Assembly (NCBI GenBank): GCA_002256935.1
Contig: NCGL01000017.1
Location: 1 to 64,000, forward strand
From: Bdellovibrio sp. 28-41-41
Lineage (GTDB): Bacteria > Bdellovibrionota > Bdellovibrionia > Bdellovibrionales > Bdellovibrionaceae
Direction of reading: 5' to 3'
Length of the DNA: 64,000 nucleotides
Part shown: positions 1 to 8,472 of the stretch, in pieces
Numbering within the stretch: position 1 is the stretch's first letter
Layout of the letters: every line of letters begins with the position of its first letter
Made by a program: the position numbers and the translations under genes
Notes under the pieces: model-generated
What the model was told of the DNA's origin: nothing
The model's input: only the letters and a program-made list of their open reading frames with translations
Databases searched by the model: none

Positions 1-642
1 CAACTAGAAATGTTCACAGCACTGTTAAGGTTAAGGCAAGTGTGCTCGGACCCAGCCGCATTGCCAGATATAAAATATGAAAAAGTTCCACCAAAACTAG
101 AAACGCTAGTTGATTCTGTAAAAGAGATTACAGAATCCGGCGAAAGCGTTCTGGTGTTCACTCAGTTCCTGCAAACCTTAGAACACACAGAAAAACTATT
201 AAAAGAGGCCGGCGTTCCCGTTCTGATTATCTATGGCGGCATCAGCACAGCCAAACGCCAGAAAGTGATCGCTGAATTTTCACAAACCTCAGTAGCTACA
301 GTATTACTGATGACGCTGAAAACCGGCGGTGTCGGTTTAAACTTAACCAAAGCGAGTTATGTTTTTCACATCGAACCATGGTGGAATCCGGCGGTTGAAA
401 ACCAAGCCACTGATCGCGCTCATCGCATGGGACAAACCAAAGCAGTGCAAGTTTTCAAATACATTATGCACGAATCCCTTGAAGAGAAGATTGAAATTCT
501 AAAAGAGCGCAAAGATATGAAATTCCAGTCCCTATTCACCGATCGCGAATCGCCAGATGGTAAAGAAAAGGAAACGGCAACTTTTGCAAGTGGCCCCCGA
601 TCATTATCTAAAGACGATTTTGAGCAGCTTATTCGCCTTTAG
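1..642 (+). CDS. SNF2/SWI2-family helicase, C-terminal part (5' end outside window)
   Basis: The frame is open from base 1, so this is the last ~213 residues of a larger protein. It contains the second RecA-like lobe of a Snf2-family ATPase. VLVFTQF is motif IV; the run around TGGVGLNL (about residues 107-114) is motif V; and ATDRAHRMGQ (about residues 134-143) is motif VI with its arginine finger. The upstream LRQVCSDP segment is typical of bacterial HepA/RapA-like SNF2 proteins. The family uses ATP to translocate on dsDNA and remodel protein-DNA complexes; the bacterial substrate cannot be told from this fragment. The stop overlaps the 3' end of the convergent ABM gene fragment by 14 bp. 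Family assignment is firm; full length and N-terminal domains (often SWIM or DUF3670) are unknown. Confidence 0.93.
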   Translation, partial: QLEMFTALLRLRQVCSDPAALPDIKYEKVPPKLETLVDSVKEITESGESVLVFTQFLQTLEHTEKLLKEAGVPVLIIYGGISTAKRQKVIAEFSQTSVATVLLMTLKTGGVGLNLTKASYVFHIEPWWNPAVENQATDRAHRMGQTKAVQVFKYIMHESLEEKIEILKERKDMKFQSLFTDRESPDGKEKETATFASGPRSLSKDDFEQLIRL

Positions 643-838
643 CTTGATGTTGCGCGACTGTTTCAAATACGAGCATCACGACCATTCGCCTTCGATCATG
701 AGATACATGCAAACGTCCACCTATCCAGCCATCCGGAACATGCGCAAATTTTCTTTGCCCTTTTTTCTGAAGCTCGATCAACTCATCCATCTTGCCTTCT
801 TTAGGCGTCACAATGTTAATAACGATCACTGGTTTCAT
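629..838 (-). pseudogene. antibiotic biosynthesis monooxygenase (ABM) domain protein, truncated
   Basis: This 69-aa reading frame starts MKPVIVINIVTPKEGK and contains GWIGGRLHVSHD followed by a beta-strand and FETVAQHQ. That is the order seen in ABM-domain dimeric alpha-beta-barrel monooxygenases, which are usually about 95-105 residues. The last strand and helix (about 30 residues) are missing because the frame stops inside the end of the SNF2 gene. There is no ribosome-binding site: the ATG abuts the soxR remnant at 848. In pseudomonads a SoxR-regulated ABM gene lies next to soxR (PA2274/PA2273), so this pair looks like a collapsed soxR-ABM locus. It may still be transcribed, but a working enzyme is unlikely. 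Confidence 0.5.
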
Positions 839-847
839 TTAAAAGCG

Positions 848-1021
848 ATGTCCGCGCGCTGGAAGAAAACGCTAGATGATCGCATCAAGCACCTATCAGA
901 ACTGCGCAATCAACTGACGTCCTGTATTGGTTGTGGATGTTTATCAATGAAAGACTGTCCTTTGCGAAACCCAATGGATCAATTAGCGAAGCAAGGCCCT
1001 GGGCCGCAATTGTTAGAGTAG
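848..1021 (+). pseudogene. soxR: soxR 3' remnant ([2Fe-2S] domain only)
   Basis: Codons from 848 to the stop at 1019-1021 encode 57 residues that match the C-terminus of SoxR. WKKTLDDRI and a helix are followed by CIGCGCLSMKDC, the C-x2-C-x-C-x5-C ligand set of the SoxR [2Fe-2S] cluster, and then PLRNPMDQLA...QLLE. The MerR-type HTH and most of the dimerisation helix (the first ~95 residues) are absent: the frame upstream has no similarity and lies opposite the ABM fragment. Without the DNA-binding domain it cannot act as a redox regulator. The 9-bp gap to the ABM start shows that the divergent promoter region and the soxR 5' end were deleted together. Confidence 0.75.
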
Positions 1022-1054
1022 CCACCGTAACTTCGCCCGTTTTTATAATAGAAA

Positions 1055-2101
1055 TTATTGAAATAACCCGTTGTCTTGAAATACTAACGGCGATGCCGGA
1101 AACTGCTCTTTAGAAAGACGCTTAATAAATTTAATCGCCGTGCGTTCAATATCGATCTCTAACCGTTCTGGTTTTCGTTTTTGAATAAAGGGAACAATTT
1201 GTCCCGAGCGAAACTCACCACTCGGATCGATCTCGACACGCACAAGAGGGGCCAAGCGGGAATTACCACCGATCGATATGCCTTCCCCAGTTACAAAATT
1301 TCCCAGACTGTATATAATAATTCGATTTTTGTAGAGCTCGATTCCTCGCGGAACATGTGGCCCATGCATAAGGATAACATCGGCGCCGGCATCAATCGCT
1401 TGATGAGCAAACGCCATCGAGTCCCCGCGATTCTCGCCCAAAAATATTTCAGTACCGCTGGCCACATATTCAGCGCCTGCTCCTTCGCCCCCCACATGCG
1501 CCGAAACGATAACTAGTTCGCCGTTATCTTTTAACTCCCTAATTTCATCTACAGTGTCGGCCGAATCGGTCACGCTGCGAGCTCCAGCATAAAAGTCAGC
1601 GGCTATTAGTGCAATAGACGTTTGCTCGACTTTAAAGCGAGCCACTTCGCCCGATTTACTAGAAAACTGAATACCAGCTTTAGACAAAGTTTGTTTGGTA
1701 GATTTAAAACCGGCCAAGCCAAAATCCCGAACGTGATTGTTAGCTAAGCTCATCACATTGAAACCCGCGTCTTGCAGAAGGGACACCATTCGCGTAGGTG
1801 TTCTAAAAACATAATGATTTACACCATCTGGTTTACCATCGGGTTGAGCATCGCCATCAAAAAACGCACCCTCAAAATTTCCGAATCGCACATGCGCCGA
1901 TTTAATCCACGGCTTGACTGCATCAAACCACTCTTCGCCATCATTTTTTGGTAATCGATTATAGGGATAGTCAGTGCCTAGCATGATATCGCCCACGGCA
2001 GAAATCGCGATCGTATTGGCCGCATGAACGAAAGGAGATAGAAAAATAAATGAAAAAAAAAGAACGCGAATTAAAATACAAACTCCAAAATTATATCTCA
2101 A
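1055..2101 (-). CDS. CapA family (PGA_cap) metallophosphatase-like secreted protein
   Basis: The protein is 348 aa with a hydrophobic signal segment (about residues 9-27, cleavage near VHA-AN). The poly-gamma-glutamate synthesis protein CapA fold follows: AVGDIMLG (metal ligand D), FGNFEGA, SLANNHVRDFG (the NNH motif), VSAHVGGEG, LMHGPHVPRGIELYKNRIIIYSLGN. These are the conserved metal-binding motifs of CapA calcineurin-like phosphoesterases. CapA is needed for polyglutamate capsule anchoring in Bacillus, but most Gram-negative homologues have no known role and no capB/capC is nearby. Start is uncertain: the longest frame begins at TTG 2101 with no clear Shine-Dalgarno, and no in-frame ATG precedes the signal peptide. 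A GGAG lies a few bases before an ATT codon (Ile9), which could be a rare start. Confidence 0.85.
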   Translation of the reverse strand: MRYNFGVCILIRVLFFSFIFLSPFVHAANTIAISAVGDIMLGTDYPYNRLPKNDGEEWFDAVKPWIKSAHVRFGNFEGAFFDGDAQPDGKPDGVNHYVFRTPTRMVSLLQDAGFNVMSLANNHVRDFGLAGFKSTKQTLSKAGIQFSSKSGEVARFKVEQTSIALIAADFYAGARSVTDSADTVDEIRELKDNGELVIVSAHVGGEGAGAEYVASGTEIFLGENRGDSMAFAHQAIDAGADVILMHGPHVPRGIELYKNRIIIYSLGNFVTGEGISIGGNSRLAPLVRVEIDPSGEFRSGQIVPFIQKRKPERLEIDIERTAIKFIKRLSKEQFPASPLVFQDNGLFQ

Positions 2102-2109
2102 AAATCGAA

Positions 2110-2126
2110 CTGTACATGTAGTACAG
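2110..2126. promoter_or_regulatory. perfect inverted repeat CTGTAC-N5-GTACAG upstream of the CapA-like gene
   Basis: CTGTAC (2110-2115) and GTACAG (2121-2126) are exact reverse complements separated by 5 bp. They lie 8 bp upstream of the probable start of the CapA-like gene and about 60 bp from the end of the outer-membrane protein gene. Size and position suit a dimeric repressor operator; no regulator is assigned. Confidence 0.35.
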
Positions 2127-2179
2127 CCTAGTAGGATCTACCAGTGTCTGATATTAAGCCAGTAAAGGTTACCTTGTAG

Positions 2180-3415
2180 CTAGAACGTCACTCGCATCTG
2201 TAGCCAGCCGTCATAGGCCTGGTTGAATAGTTTCATTTCAGTATCATAGTCGCCGACTCTGCCGCCAATGGCGACCGTCCATTGCAGATCAGACATTCCC
2301 GCGTAAACCCAGGTAGCGCGATAGTACTGGCTGCGATCGCTATTATTCATTATGGCCACTAATAGAATATTTGATTGATTCCAAGTACCCGGTTTCATCA
2401 TAAACAGAGAAACCGAAGTGTAAGACTTACCAATGTAAAATGGGACGAACTTACCGGATGTTAATAATCCCAGATATGAGGTTCTATCATCCGTTCCATT
2501 CTGTTGCCAAAACTGCTCGAGACCAACTGCGGCCGTGTCGTCATCGCTATACTTAAATTCATAACTGAAACCTCCGCTAGCACTTTTATCGGTGCCTTGA
2601 TCGGTTTGCGCGCCTTCTAAATAAACATCGAAATCTTTTAGAGCAAAAGAAACGTCCGAACCCAGTCGAGTCATCTGTCCTTTACGGCTAAATGTAGACA
2701 AACTCCACTCTGACGTTTTGATAGGTAATTCCATTCGCGCCGCCAAACCATTCTGGCTGCTTTCACTAGCCGCTTCGTTAACACCTAGGATATAGAAATT
2801 GGCGTCTCGCCAAGGAATATGGGCTTTCACCATTGAAATGCCCGATCGCAAATCTTCTTGGCGAAGAAAATCACGCTTTTGCAAATTTAAAAAGTCAGTC
2901 GGGTTCCAAAATTTAGAAGCGCCCCATTTAATTTTTTGGCGACCGATGGTCCAAAATATTTTACGCCGAGAATGAAAACTGATTTTCATTTCATCAAGAT
3001 AACTAGTGTTTTGCCTTTGGGCCAAACCCGTCAGTGGGGAAGGAACTGTTTCATCCACGGACGAATCATGCACCAAACGGCCTTTGAAAAAAGCCCGAAC
3101 GTCATTTTTTAGCTGGGCATCTAGATACAACTCCATAGTCATGGGGCTAGTAATGAAGTCTTTTACCGCCGTCTTTTCTAATTGATAGGCCATCCATTCC
3201 GCTTGCAGATAGCCGCCGATTTTCAAACGATCAGCTTCCACAGATCGATGATCGGCTTCGCTCATGCCTTTATCCTTAGAAAAACCTTTTTCAAACTCGT
3301 CTTCTAAATTTGTGTTGTCACTCGGAACATTTGCATTGCCACCCGGAAAGTCTTCAGCAAACGACAAAGACGTAAACAATAGAATGGTCGCAAAAAACGT
3401 TTTAGCTAACTTCAT
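2180..3415 (-). CDS. outer-membrane beta-barrel protein of a Lol-like export operon
   Basis: The 411-aa precursor has a signal peptide (MKLAKTFFATILLFTSLSFA, cleavage after SFA). A polar stretch comes next, followed from about residue 65 by alternating strands rich in aromatics (GGYLQAEWMAY, IFWTIGRQKIKWG, FWNPTDFLNLQKRD). The last residues, DGWLQMRVTF, end in phenylalanine, the usual outer-membrane barrel insertion signal. The IGRQKIKWG...NPTDFLN region resembles the DUF1302-type porin-like proteins found beside LolA-like and FtsX-type genes. It is the last gene of the ATPase-permease-permease-carrier-barrel operon, 2 bp after the LolA-like gene stop. It may be the outer-membrane acceptor or channel for whatever the ABC exporter delivers. 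Substrate is unknown. Confidence 0.75.
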   Translation of the reverse strand: MKLAKTFFATILLFTSLSFAEDFPGGNANVPSDNTNLEDEFEKGFSKDKGMSEADHRSVEADRLKIGGYLQAEWMAYQLEKTAVKDFITSPMTMELYLDAQLKNDVRAFFKGRLVHDSSVDETVPSPLTGLAQRQNTSYLDEMKISFHSRRKIFWTIGRQKIKWGASKFWNPTDFLNLQKRDFLRQEDLRSGISMVKAHIPWRDANFYILGVNEAASESSQNGLAARMELPIKTSEWSLSTFSRKGQMTRLGSDVSFALKDFDVYLEGAQTDQGTDKSASGGFSYEFKYSDDDTAAVGLEQFWQQNGTDDRTSYLGLLTSGKFVPFYIGKSYTSVSLFMMKPGTWNQSNILLVAIMNNSDRSQYYRATWVYAGMSDLQWTVAIGGRVGDYDTEMKLFNQAYDGWLQMRVTF

Positions 3416-3417
3416 AT

Positions 3418-4254
3418 TTATTTACTCTTACTTTCGATCCAGGCTTTGGTGAACATGTTTTCTTCTAGTTTTCCCAAGTCGGTCTCTTTGATTAAAACAA
3501 TCGTGGAGTTTCCTTTTTCCAATTGGTCGAATATTCTGATTTCTTCTGGTATCCAAACGTCCGCTTTTTTCGATTCACTGAATTTTTTATTCCATTTGGG
3601 GTAAAAAGACGATCGCATTAATTTTCCGCTCAATGCATACTCTTCACGTTTTAGAATATTTTTGTCCGCTTGATCTACCCAAAGATTTAAAACGGGATAA
3701 GCCACGTCGATGCCTTCTTTCACAGACAGTTTAAATTTATAGACTTTATAGGCTCCTAATTTGTCGGCGCCTTCATATTTTGTCGTGTACTCTTCGGTTA
3801 AACGGGATTCATCAAAGTCACTACGACGAGAATTTGTTCCCGCTAGCTTTTCACGTTCTGTTCGGCGCTCCCATTTTCCCGTACCCGGGTCGAAGTTCCA
3901 AAGATTCTTATCGATTTTCAAATAGGCTTTGCCCGCTTCCTCTTTTGGCTTAGTGAATAGTATCATAAACTTATCATCGCCATCACGACGATAAACCATA
4001 GCTTGAAACAAGCGCGGTTCTTTGGTTTTCTCGGTTTCTTTTACAAACACCAGCGATTTATAATCGCCCGAATTTCTTTGGCGATCATCGACAAGCTTTA
4101 CAATTTCGTCTGCTTGGGCCTGAGTTAATTCAGGTTTTATTTCGGTTTTGGCGTCTTTTTTCGCATCCGTTTTGTCTTCGGCATACGCGGTTACTGACAT
4201 AAGAATGGAAATCAGGGCTACATAAAATAAACTTTTAGATACTACTTTCTTCAT
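3418..4254 (-). CDS. outer membrane lipoprotein-sorting protein (LolA-like)
   Basis: The 278-aa precursor has a signal peptide ending VTAYA. The mature protein has the LolA/LolB-like half-barrel pattern of the outer-membrane lipoprotein-sorting family: FQAMVYRRDG, FMILFTKPKEEAGKAYLKIDKNLWNFDPGTGKWERR, YKVYKFKLSVKEG, LNLWVDQADKNILKREEY, and a basic C-terminus. Such proteins ferry lipids or lipoproteins through the periplasm. It starts at an ATG with a strong AGGAGAG site and follows the second permease by 9 bp. Its place between an inner-membrane FtsX-type exporter and an outer-membrane barrel supports a periplasmic shuttle role. It is not the housekeeping lolA, which is usually about 200 aa. 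Confidence 0.85.
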   Translation of the reverse strand: MKKVVSKSLFYVALISILMSVTAYAEDKTDAKKDAKTEIKPELTQAQADEIVKLVDDRQRNSGDYKSLVFVKETEKTKEPRLFQAMVYRRDGDDKFMILFTKPKEEAGKAYLKIDKNLWNFDPGTGKWERRTEREKLAGTNSRRSDFDESRLTEEYTTKYEGADKLGAYKVYKFKLSVKEGIDVAYPVLNLWVDQADKNILKREEYALSGKLMRSSFYPKWNKKFSESKKADVWIPEEIRIFDQLEKGNSTIVLIKETDLGKLEENMFTKAWIESKSK

Positions 4255-4263
4255 AAAACTCTC

Positions 4264-5586
4264 CTAAGACTGATTTATAGCAACAATGGGACTTAACTTG
4301 GCAGCAGACAGTGCGGGAACTAATGACCCTAACGTAAAAAACACCACTAATGAGAAAAATGTAATCATGGCTTGAGTAAATCCGAATGTGAACGACAAAT
4401 CATTCGTCATCAAAAACATTTTAAATGCTTCATCGGTTATTGGAATGGCTGCCGCATTCAATGCCTGACAAACGATGGCCGCAAAAATTAAACCAGCAGC
4501 CGTCGATGTTACGGATAGAATCAGCGACTCTAGAACAAACATCCACAAAACCTTTGTTCGTTGCATTCCGATGGCCCGTAAAGTGCCAATTTCGGTAGTG
4601 CGCTCTTTTACCGACATCCACAACGCATTGACCAATCCCATCACAATAATAATGGAAAGAACTATAGTCAGAACAAATGTCAAAGCACTGAGCAAGGCGA
4701 CAATCCATTTCAAGAATGAAGTTTCATCTTCCCACGTCGTAATGTCGATTCTTTGCCCCGTCCAAGACTCACCAGCCACGCGATCGAATTTCATCCAGAA
4801 AGGAGCCGAGTCCTTGTCCATCAATGAATAACCTTTTTCACTGAGGTCTTTGCGCATGCGGGCTTCTACAACCGGTAACTTTGATAGATCTTTTAAATAG
4901 ATCATGATCTGCCCTGTTGAATCCGGTTTGTTCTGATAAAGGGTGCGCACATCACCCGCATTCAAATACGCATTGAATTGCGACATCATCCCAACATCTT
5001 TTAAAATGGCGACGACTTTGACATCCTTGGTGTTTGTCATATTCCTATAAGTAGGAACTGATACGGTGACCATATCTCCCACACCGACTTTCAATTTTTT
5101 AGCGTGTACGGCAAACAAAGCGATGGTTCCTGATTCCTTTAATCGTTTCAAATCCGCAGGATTTTTCGGATCTGTCGACGGCTCAATATCCAACCGTCCA
5201 AGAACTTTGTCTTCTTGTTCCATGTTGACTCCCCACATGGGGATCATGGCAGAATCCGTTTCTGAAATCACTTTTCCATAGGCTTTCACGCGATCGATAA
5301 TAATGTCGGCTTCAGGGATATTCGTTTTTGCGTATTCTAATAACGCAGGAAATTTTGTCACCATGGGATTGGCCGAGCTTTGGCTGATTTTATAGAACCC
5401 AGCGATGTTCACATGACCCGTCATTAGGGCCGTGCCATTACCAATCAAAGTATCCTGAACCCCCTGCACCAAAGCCAATAACAACGAGAATATAACTGAA
5501 ACCGCAATTATTGCGATCGCGAGCATTAAGCTGCGTACTCGACGTTGAAGAATATTTCGATAGGCAATTAGGAAATAGACTTTCAT
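4264..5586 (-). CDS. ABC transporter permease, FtsX/LolC/LolE type (second permease)
   Basis: The protein is 440 aa, with start chosen at ATG 5586 (MKVYFLIAYRNILQRR). This leaves 2 bp after the preceding stop and an AGAGAA element in front; a longer in-frame extension would overlap the upstream gene. One N-terminal membrane helix (about residues 20-42) is followed by a large periplasmic MacB_PCD-like domain, then the FtsX domain with three helices. A cytoplasmic TEIGTLRAIGMQRTKV coupling segment sits between the first and second helix of that domain. The C-terminus PALSAAKLSPIVAI is typical. It should pair with the 692-aa permease and the ATPase to form a type VII (MacB/LolCDE-like) ABC complex. 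Confidence 0.92.
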   Translation of the reverse strand: MKVYFLIAYRNILQRRVRSLMLAIAIIAVSVIFSLLLALVQGVQDTLIGNGTALMTGHVNIAGFYKISQSSANPMVTKFPALLEYAKTNIPEADIIIDRVKAYGKVISETDSAMIPMWGVNMEQEDKVLGRLDIEPSTDPKNPADLKRLKESGTIALFAVHAKKLKVGVGDMVTVSVPTYRNMTNTKDVKVVAILKDVGMMSQFNAYLNAGDVRTLYQNKPDSTGQIMIYLKDLSKLPVVEARMRKDLSEKGYSLMDKDSAPFWMKFDRVAGESWTGQRIDITTWEDETSFLKWIVALLSALTFVLTIVLSIIIVMGLVNALWMSVKERTTEIGTLRAIGMQRTKVLWMFVLESLILSVTSTAAGLIFAAIVCQALNAAAIPITDEAFKMFLMTNDLSFTFGFTQAMITFFSLVVFFTLGSLVPALSAAKLSPIVAINQS

Positions 5587-5588
5587 GG

Positions 5589-7667
5589 TTATTCTCTTTT
5601 CTGCATAGCTTGTAACGGCGATATCTTCATCGCTTTCCAAGCCGGGTATTGAGTTGCTAAAATCGCAATTACCACCATTACGATAATCACTACAAAAATT
5701 AGCATTGGATTCAAATGTAAATAAAGCCTTGGTCCTGAAAAGAAAAATGTCGCCACATCACCTGATGCCGGCACACCTACTTTACCGATCAACATAACTA
5801 CGAGCGCACCAAAAACCACGCCGATGCCACCGAATAGCAAACTGATAAACAATGTTTCGTAAAAAAATAAGCGATATATAAACGAAGCGTGAGCACCAAT
5901 GGCACGCATCGTTCCGATTTCTTGTTTGCGATTCATTGCCGCCATCAATAGTGAATTCATAATCATAAGCCCCGCAAGCATCAACGATATCCCGATAAAT
6001 ATATTCAAGATAGCTTTCATCATAAAAGTTAACTGACCAATAAATCCCGCAGCATCCTGCCACGAGACCGCTTTAATTCCCAATTTATTTTGCTTGGAGG
6101 TTTCATTGATCTGCTCGATAACGGCCTTCATGTTGGATTGATCCTTCAGAAAAATCGCTGCGTGCAAGAATACACCATTGCGCAATTCTTCTTGCGTATA
6201 GCTAGAACCCATAATGCGTTTCTTGAAATTCAAATCAACGGAATCAGCATTCTTTGCGGTGGCAACGGCCGGCTTAGCGTTGGCATCACTGGGACCCGCG
6301 AATAGATTTTCAATCGAATCCTGTCCGATATCAGCAAGCCCCATTTCGGCTTCGATTTCTTTGTTCTGGGCGCGACGCTCATCCGTCATAAATCCATACA
6401 ATTCGCGAAGCGAAACCAAATCCATCAAACTAAAATTTCCAGCCAATGGGGAATTCTCAAAGCTTTTGAATCTAAACGTCCCATACACTTTGATATTCAC
6501 CGCTGTTGAAGTGCCACCTTTTGTAAAAGCCGACAAAGGAAGAACATCACCAATCTGAACACGATACAGAATTATGTGTGGCGCAATTTCTTTATAAAAG
6601 AAATCATATCGCTGCTGAAAATTATCGTCAGCCATATTTAGATAATTTTTCAATAGAACGCGAAAATCTTTCTCATCTGACTTTAAAAGTTCGTTTAGTT
6701 TTACTGATACTTTTTCTGTCTCGGCCGGGCCCAGCTGAAGGTAAACTTCCGCAGACTGTTCAACATTGGCCTTAATTTGATCTTGAACTTCTTTGCTGCC
6801 AGCAATAGTCAACTTGTCGTCCTTCATTTTCTTTTTAATCTGATCCAATCGCCGTGCTACTTTGTGCTTGACCATATTTTCATAGAAATAATCATGAAAC
6901 AAAAAACCCCGCGTGCCAGGCGGAATCATTTCACCTTTTACAATTTCAAACTGCGGAAATCTTTCCTTAAACATCTGCGGATCAGTACCGACGTAGTTAA
7001 AGAAAATCATGTTATCATCGAAAATCAGTGGCGCAATTTTGTTGGCCATGAATTCAATTTTGTTTTCTGCGTTGTCGTTAAAATCAGCCCAGAACGCGTC
7101 CCGTGACAATAATTCTAAATTCACTTTTGCCTGAGCCGCTTCGGTAGCAGACAAAATGCCAATCTCTTCGAATTTGCCTTCCAGGTTTTTCTTAATCTCT
7201 TGGACTAAGAATCGAATTCGGCGTTTTTGTGATTCAATGTCTTGCAGATCATGATTTGGATCTTTGAATGATTTTCTTATTTTTTCTAAAAAATGATCCA
7301 AAATATTTCCAGGGCTGACCTGGGCAAAGCTGGTCCCCATGGGAACAACGGAAACTATTTCAGGATTTTTTAACAACTCTTGTTCGACGGTTTGGAAACT
7401 GCCCACATGACCAACATCCGTCGGTGATCCATCCATATTTCCAAAGACAGATAATTTATCTTTAGCATTCTCACTGTATATTTGAATATCACCTGTGATA
7501 CTTTGGGTCGTGCTGTTTTCCATGCCACCAGAAACACCATCCACAAAGGAATGGCCCAAGACAGCCAGAAAGGCACCAAATGTTAATATCGCCCCAACCA
7601 CCAATGTTCGCATGCGGTGAAGAAAGACATTACGGGCCGCAATTTTTAAAACCATTAAATTGGTCAT
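5589..7667 (-). CDS. ABC transporter permease, FtsX/LolC/LolE type, with enlarged periplasmic domain
   Basis: At 692 aa it is much larger than LolC/LolE (about 400-415 aa). It has an N-terminal helix after VLKIAARNVFLHRMRTLVVG, a periplasmic domain of about 470 residues rich in charged helices, and a C-terminal FtsX domain (MNRKQEIGTMRAIGA coupling motif, then two further helices and PAWKAMKISPLQAMQKRE). The long periplasmic insert (roughly residues 130-360), with many K/E residues and predicted helices, is unusual for the family and may form the substrate- or partner-binding part. The ATG overlaps the ATPase stop by 4 bp, so the genes are translationally coupled. Confidence 0.9.
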   Translation of the reverse strand: MTNLMVLKIAARNVFLHRMRTLVVGAILTFGAFLAVLGHSFVDGVSGGMENSTTQSITGDIQIYSENAKDKLSVFGNMDGSPTDVGHVGSFQTVEQELLKNPEIVSVVPMGTSFAQVSPGNILDHFLEKIRKSFKDPNHDLQDIESQKRRIRFLVQEIKKNLEGKFEEIGILSATEAAQAKVNLELLSRDAFWADFNDNAENKIEFMANKIAPLIFDDNMIFFNYVGTDPQMFKERFPQFEIVKGEMIPPGTRGFLFHDYFYENMVKHKVARRLDQIKKKMKDDKLTIAGSKEVQDQIKANVEQSAEVYLQLGPAETEKVSVKLNELLKSDEKDFRVLLKNYLNMADDNFQQRYDFFYKEIAPHIILYRVQIGDVLPLSAFTKGGTSTAVNIKVYGTFRFKSFENSPLAGNFSLMDLVSLRELYGFMTDERRAQNKEIEAEMGLADIGQDSIENLFAGPSDANAKPAVATAKNADSVDLNFKKRIMGSSYTQEELRNGVFLHAAIFLKDQSNMKAVIEQINETSKQNKLGIKAVSWQDAAGFIGQLTFMMKAILNIFIGISLMLAGLMIMNSLLMAAMNRKQEIGTMRAIGAHASFIYRLFFYETLFISLLFGGIGVVFGALVVMLIGKVGVPASGDVATFFFSGPRLYLHLNPMLIFVVIIVMVVIAILATQYPAWKAMKISPLQAMQKRE

Positions 7668-8359
7668 GGCGTTTCCTGTAGGCGACCATCTTGAATACGA
7701 CCATCATGCAATAGAATAATTCGACGAGCTTGATTCATGATGGAATGGTCATGAGTAGAAAACAAAAAGGTCGTCTTTTCGGCCGTGTTAATTTCTTTCA
7801 TTAGGTCAATAATATTTTGGCCAGTCACAGAATCTAAATTGGCCGTGGGTTCATCCGCTAAAACAATCTGAGGTTTTGTCACAAGTGCCCGCGCAATGGC
7901 CACCCGCTGACGTTGCCCACCCGACAATTCGCTAGGTCGATGATTGGAATACTGACTTAAACCGACGCGATCTATAAACTTCATTACCTGAATTCGTCTT
8001 TCTTTTGGCGAAAGCTTGTCTTGTAACAATAATGGAAACTCAATGTTGTCGATAACATTCAAAACAGGAATTAAATTAAATGACTGGAAAATAAATCCAA
8101 TCGTGTGCAAACGTAAATCGGTCAATTGCCGTTCTGATAACGTTCCCGTTTCTTTCCCGCCAACGACGACTTTACCTTCGGATGCCGTATCCACACAGCC
8201 AATCAAATTTAGAATAGTTGTTTTTCCTGAACCGCTGGGACCCGCAATAACAGTGAATTCTCCGGCATCAATCGTAAGTGTTATGCCCTTCAAAGCGGAT
8301 ACTTTAACTTTATCTAGGTAGTAGTTTTTTTGAACATTTTCAAGACTGATTGGTTGCAC
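7664..8359 (-). CDS. ABC transporter ATP-binding protein, LolD/MacB type
   Basis: This 231-aa ATPase has all motifs intact: Walker A GPSGSGKTT (about residues 39-47), Q-loop FIFQSFNLIPVLNVIDN, signature LSGGQRQRVAIARAL, Walker B IVLADEPTANLD and H-loop FSTHD. The DNLIPVL-type segment after the Q-loop is typical of LolD/MacB/FtsE-class ATPases working with FtsX-fold permeases. The start is GTG with a GGGGG ribosome-binding sequence. It is the first gene of the operon reading down to 2180, and its product should power the two downstream permeases. Confidence 0.95.
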   Translation of the reverse strand: MQPISLENVQKNYYLDKVKVSALKGITLTIDAGEFTVIAGPSGSGKTTILNLIGCVDTASEGKVVVGGKETGTLSERQLTDLRLHTIGFIFQSFNLIPVLNVIDNIEFPLLLQDKLSPKERRIQVMKFIDRVGLSQYSNHRPSELSGGQRQRVAIARALVTKPQIVLADEPTANLDSVTGQNIIDLMKEINTAEKTTFLFSTHDHSIMNQARRIILLHDGRIQDGRLQETP

Positions 8360-8472
8360 GCGACCCCCGTGTTTAAAGAACTGATAAAAATGTTCTCTTA
8401 TCCGGGGGAACTCAGCAAAAGATTTTTATAGACTAACTAGATGCAAAACAAAATCTTGGTCAAAAACTAATT

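Noticed and set aside
557..847. Plus-strand open frame continuous with the soxR remnant
   Set aside because: The part before 848 has no SoxR-like sequence, no ribosome-binding site, and lies opposite the ABM fragment and the SNF2 end. It is open by chance.
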